DNA of 64,000 nt from JAGLOK01 sp963677605. Its GTDB lineage: Bacteria > Bacillota > Clostridia > Christensenellales > UMGS416. Below the pieces are notes generated by a model, which saw only the letters and a list, made by a program, of their open reading frames with translations, searched no databases and was not told where the DNA came from. The position numbers and the translations under genes were made by a program. The stretch is from positions 1,426,001-1,490,000 of the forward strand of contig CAXXDX010000006.1 of NCBI GenBank assembly GCA_963677605.2, written 5' to 3'. This document shows, in pieces, positions 60,230 to 64,000 of the stretch. Position 1 is the stretch's first letter. The number at the start of each line of letters is the position of its first letter.

Positions 60230-63200
60230 TTAATAATTTTGTATCTTTTTATCATAATATTGATACCACCATAGATCATCATAATATTTACCTTCTGCCC
60301 AATCCGCTTCACATCCATAGTACCAGTAAAGTATATCATTATAGATAATTTCCCCACCAAGATTCTTAAATGAATCTACTGCACTTACAATCGCATCTGG
60401 TCCTGTGATAATATAAAATTCACAGACGAAAGCAACATTGACCATGTCAATAACCGTGTTTCCAAAATTTCTTTGTAAATATAATTCTTTTAGTCTGTTA
60501 TTTTTTTGCCCTAGTTCATCTTGGATGTCTAACCACGTTTGCATATCATCATAATGTCCATTAAGTTCAATTAAAAGAGAATTACGTGTATCTATAAGAT
60601 GATTATATTGAGTATCATTTTCGTATTCACTACTACCACAGGTTCCTGTATCACTAAAACACCCAGAAATAGGGCTATTAGTATCCTCCGGCTCTGGATC
60701 AGGAACTACACCGTCATCATCATCATTTCCCCCTCCCGTGTCAGGCTCAGTCCATATCATTCCACCATCTAAAAGCATCTTTCTCTGTGATGTCACTGAC
60801 CAATGTCCGGTAGGATCAGTATAGTTTACTGGATTGTTGCCTGTGTACGTATACAGATTCTGTGTCCACGGTTCATATGCGCTACCTTTATAGCTATCCT
60901 GCGAGATAAACCTACCAGTGTTACTATTATAATATCTTGCATTCATGTAGTAAAGACCGGTTGTTCCATCTGATATAGCTCCCGTAAACTCTGTCTCATT
61001 AAGCAGCGCGCCAGTTTCAGCAGTGTTTCCGAATGCATCATATGAATACTTGTTTTGCACAGTGCCAGAGCTGTCTACAATCGCTGTAGTAGAACCTCTT
61101 TGATCATAGTTATAACTATACCATCCTTCACTGTCTCCATTAACATCAAACCTCTGGGATGAGATTATCTGTCCTGAAGGTGTCAGAATATTTTCTGTTA
61201 TCTTAATTCCCGCACTGTCGGCAGTCATTATCACAGCACTGCCAGAGTATAGATACTGAGTTACAGCTGTATTTGTCCCCTGTTCAAACTCTTTTGTTAT
61301 ACGCTGTCCCTGTCCATTGTAGAGGTATGACTCATTTATATCGTCAGCAGAGCCATCACTGTCTTCAATCAGCACATTCATAAGCATTCCGCTGTCATGA
61401 TATGTAAAGGTTTGTTCTTCAATCAATGTACTGCTTGTGTTATATTCTCTCTGTGATGTCTGTCTTCCAAGGCTGTCATAATCATACTCGAACTCTTTGT
61501 TACTGTTTAAATCCATCTGCTGCAACTGATACAGAGCATCATATGTATATGAAGTTGTGTCAGTTCCATCACTCTCTGTTAATCGGTTACCAATATCATC
61601 ATAAGTATAGGAAGTTGTTGTGCTGTCTATAGTAGTCTGTGACAGTCTTCCGATATCATCATATACATGTGTTTTTGATATATTGGTGCTTGAACCATAC
61701 GGTGTCAATGTTTCGCTGGTTATCATTCCATTATCATCATATCCATACTGATACTGTTCTTTTAGCGTTCCATTCAGCTTATACTGAATATCAGTTGCTA
61801 GCCCGGCATCATTGTATGTGAAGTATGCCGACATAACATCGCCTACATCAGTTACATCAATAAATGTATCAGTTTGTATAACCATTCCCGAATCATCATA
61901 CGTATATGTTCTGGATTCATTTTCATCAAGCATTATGCCACTCAGCTGACCATATCCATTATAGAAATATCTCTGCTGAACTGTATTCTGGTCATCACCA
62001 TATGAAGCAGGATATGTTATTGATTTCAGCTGGCCATTATCCCAATATCCGTATGATATTACATTCTGGACAGTGCTTCCGTCAATTGTTATGTTTTCTG
62101 TCTGTTGCGTTACCCAGTTTCGAGTGTTATATGCCCACTCGTGATAGAACTCTTCATCATCCAGTTCGCCTTCTGTTCTTATAAGGTTTCCTCTGGAATC
62201 ATATTCATAGAAAGTATAGTCTGTATATGTTCGGTCAGCCTCATCACCTTCAGAATCATCTCCATCTTCATCTGAATAGTCAGAGTACGAATCATAATAC
62301 TTTTCTTTCCACAGATATCCCTTGGAATCATAAGTGTAACCAAGTACTGTTCCATCATTAAATGTCTTGTATGTCAATCTTCCGAGTGCATCATAATAGT
62401 AGTAAGATTCAATTATCAAGCTATCAGAATCATCAGTTCCATCATTAACTTCCTTATATACACGTCCTAAGTTATCATACCAAGTCTGTGTGATTCCACC
62501 TTCGGCATCTTCAATCTCACTTATAAGATAATCACCGCTTACTGTATCGTATGTATAAGACGTTACGTAATCCGTTGTTCCTCCATCAGGTGACTGAGTT
62601 ACCGAAAGAAGCCTGCTTAAATCATCATAGGTGTAATCCGTTTCTGCCCCTTCACCGTCAATTGTCTTTGTAGTTCTGCCCAAGTAGTCATACTCATACT
62701 CTGATGTTAAGTTGAGATTACCCGTTCCCGGATCAACGATTGTCTTAATTGTTCTGTTAAGAGCATCATACTGTGCCTGAACAACTCTTCCTTCACCGTC
62801 GACTATCTCTATCATGTTGCCAATATTATCATAAGTATATTCAGTAACATTAGTTGAAAGAGCACCGTTCGTAGTTTTAGATTCAACAAGTCTTCCGATT
62901 GAATCATAATATTCAATGTTTTCAATGCCTTCTCTGTCTGTATATGTTACTTTAAGCGTATATACACCTGTTGTTCTTTCAATATAATCATAGTTCACCG
63001 TAGCCTCTGCTGTTACATCAGTATTATGATATGTATGGGTCAGTCTGTTCATATCATCATATGTATATCGTGTAAGGACCTCTTCAGAACCAGTTCCGAC
63101 ATAATGGTATGTCACATTGCCATTATTGTTATATACCCAACGTTCTGTATCATTTGTGCCGTCAGTAAAGTCAGAGTCACCATCAGGATAATATACTTTT

Positions 63201-64000
63201 ACCTTTCTACCTATAAGGTCATAATCAACTTTAGTTATGTTGTTTTCAGCATCAGTAATTAGTATCGGATTACCCATTCCATCATATTGATATACAGTGT
63301 CTTCTCCATTATCATCTATTGCTCTATATAGCCAGCCTTCCACAGTATATTCATATGCACTTACACTGCCATACCTGTCTGTCGTGGTGTGAAGTTGTCC
63401 CGGATATCCTTTGTTTGAACTGCTCCATTCACCTGAATAATATGTGTTTGTTACAGTTCCGTTTTCTGCATCTGTCGTTGTCAGTACATTACCATTTGAG
63501 TCATAAGTATAGCTTGTAGAAATACTACCTTCTCCTGAGGCAGCAGATGTTACTGTCATGCTATACGGGCTATCAAATTCATTGTATGTTACCTGATCAC
63601 TCGGATTAATGTAGTTATATGTTATTACATTGCCTTCATCATCGGTTACTGTTGAAATATTATTATGTGAGTCATACGTGACAGAGGTTGATATTTCTTC
63701 AGCTGTTGTATTCGCACCGACAATATTATAGTATGATACGTTTGTAATCTGATACTGCGCATTGTAACTATATGATGTTGTTACATCTATGGCATTAGTA
63801 ATGCTTGTAACACACCCGTTTGAGTTATATTCATACTCAGTATCGTTGCCCTTAAAGCTTACTGTTGTCTCACTGTTTGTTTCATCATAGCTGATAGTAA
63901 AGTTCTCTGTAGAAGCTGAATTCACTGGATACTCAATCATACTAATAGTTACATCATTAGCTGTGTAGTATATTGTGTATTCATGGCCTTCACCATCAAT
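60230..64000 (-). CDS. RHS/YD-repeat polymorphic toxin-like protein (5' end outside window)
   Basis: The frame is open to the window edge, giving 1256 visible residues without the N-terminus. Most of it is a long array of YD repeats (YDSNGNVLTTTDAENGTVTN, YDYLGRTTKTIDGEGAETDY) that build a shell around a toxin. The RHS core ends at the conserved GLYYMNARYYNSNTGRFISQ, GNNPVNYTDPTGHWS. About 180 variable residues follow: an Asp/Gly/Pro linker (GGGNDDDDGVVPDPEPED), a Cys-containing stretch and a helical tail (NTVIDMVNVAFVCEFYIITG) ending WWYQYYDKKIQNY. In WapA-like Firmicute proteins this tail is the toxin. I cannot assign its activity. Confidence 0.9.
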   Translation of the reverse strand: MDGEGHEYTIYYTANDVTISMIEYPVNSASTENFTISYDETNSETTVSFKGNDTEYEYNSNGCVTSITNAIDVTTSYSYNAQYQITNVSYYNIVGANTTAEEISTSVTYDSHNNISTVTDDEGNVITYNYINPSDQVTYNEFDSPYSMTVTSAASGEGSISTSYTYDSNGNVLTTTDAENGTVTNTYYSGEWSSSNKGYPGQLHTTTDRYGSVSAYEYTVEGWLYRAIDDNGEDTVYQYDGMGNPILITDAENNITKVDYDLIGRKVKVYYPDGDSDFTDGTNDTERWVYNNNGNVTYHYVGTGSEEVLTRYTYDDMNRLTHTYHNTDVTAEATVNYDYIERTTGVYTLKVTYTDREGIENIEYYDSIGRLVESKTTNGALSTNVTEYTYDNIGNMIEIVDGEGRVVQAQYDALNRTIKTIVDPGTGNLNLTSEYEYDYLGRTTKTIDGEGAETDYTYDDLSRLLSVTQSPDGGTTDYVTSYTYDTVSGDYLISEIEDAEGGITQTWYDNLGRVYKEVNDGTDDSDSLIIESYYYYDALGRLTYKTFNDGTVLGYTYDSKGYLWKEKYYDSYSDYSDEDGDDSEGDEADRTYTDYTFYEYDSRGNLIRTEGELDDEEFYHEWAYNTRNWVTQQTENITIDGSTVQNVISYGYWDNGQLKSITYPASYGDDQNTVQQRYFYNGYGQLSGIMLDENESRTYTYDDSGMVIQTDTFIDVTDVGDVMSAYFTYNDAGLATDIQYKLNGTLKEQYQYGYDDNGMITSETLTPYGSSTNISKTHVYDDIGRLSQTTIDSTTTSYTYDDIGNRLTESDGTDTTSYTYDALYQLQQMDLNSNKEFEYDYDSLGRQTSQREYNTSSTLIEEQTFTYHDSGMLMNVLIEDSDGSADDINESYLYNGQGQRITKEFEQGTNTAVTQYLYSGSAVIMTADSAGIKITENILTPSGQIISSQRFDVNGDSEGWYSYNYDQRGSTTAIVDSSGTVQNKYSYDAFGNTAETGALLNETEFTGAISDGTTGLYYMNARYYNSNTGRFISQDSYKGSAYEPWTQNLYTYTGNNPVNYTDPTGHWSVTSQRKMLLDGGMIWTEPDTGGGNDDDDGVVPDPEPEDTNSPISGCFSDTGTCGSSEYENDTQYNHLIDTRNSLLIELNGHYDDMQTWLDIQDELGQKNNRLKELYLQRNFGNTVIDMVNVAFVCEFYIITGPDAIVSAVDSFKNLGGEIIYNDILYWYYGCEADWAEGKYYDDLWWYQYYDKKIQNY

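Noticed and set aside
60800..64000. Repetitive DNA that might be a CRISPR array or tandem repeat
   Set aside because: The periodicity comes from YD repeats in a single open reading frame; there are no identical repeats with unique spacers.

Overview
The window reads as a chromosome segment of an anaerobic Firmicute, most likely a member of Clostridia. The evidence is an Mre/PBP2/RodA cell-wall operon, the LL-diaminopimelate aminotransferase route to meso-DAP/lysine, an ANTAR-regulated amt-glnA-gltBD nitrogen block, an Mrp antiporter in the Mbh gene order, consensus-like -35/-10 promoters and strong GGAGG ribosome binding sites. I could not fix the genus. The first 38.9 kb is ordinary core genome, nearly all on the minus strand. 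The remaining 25 kb is patchier and more AT-rich, with recombinases, pseudogenes and a polymorphic-toxin-type locus.

Layout. 0.1-2.4 kb: two divergent MerR regulators, each behind a 19-bp-spacer promoter. 2.4-3.0 kb: an ECF S component. 3.1-10.9 kb: maf-mreB-mreC-mreD-pbp2-rodA-DUF1893-DUF3842, one cell-elongation operon with no minCDE. 11.0-16.1 kb: nadE, a large membrane protein and an AI-2E family permease. 16.2-28.8 kb: amt, glnA, an ANTAR regulator with a degenerate receiver domain, gltB, gltD, dapF, dapL and a sortase-B-like protein lacking the catalytic His and Cys; this block takes ammonium into glutamine and glutamate and on into DAP. 28.9-34.7 kb: a nine-gene Mrp/Mbh-type cation/proton antiporter with two tandem MrpD paralogues and no full MrpA. 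34.7-37.8 kb: HD phosphohydrolase, CPBP protease and flippase. 38.0-38.9 kb: smpB and ssrA (tmRNA).

The 3' end of ssrA is occupied by a small mobile element (about 38.94-43.82 kb) with two large serine recombinases, a DUF6870 protein, a probable structured non-coding RNA and a sigma-like protein. Its far end carries a diverged copy of the ssrA end, a similar hairpin and the C-terminal tail of a decayed related recombinase, which looks like tandem accretion of two related elements. Next come a truncated P-loop kinase and a LacI-controlled alpha-glucoside or alpha-xyloside ABC/GH13/GH31 operon (44.4-53.0 kb), then a ruined YobI-like NTPase.

The most unusual locus is at 54.4-58.3 kb. A tyrosine recombinase sits beside a 2.77-kb segment bounded by identical 26-bp inverted repeats. 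The segment holds two convergent genes, an unrecognised 561-aa protein and a D-Ala-D-Ala-ligase-like ATP-grasp enzyme. Each repeat carries the ribosome binding site of the gene it faces, and outside each lies a related promoter-like motif. This looks like an invertible switch that would exchange which gene sits behind which promoter. The window ends in an RHS/YD-repeat protein (5' end outside the window) with a variable C-terminal domain and a small membrane protein that may be its immunity partner.
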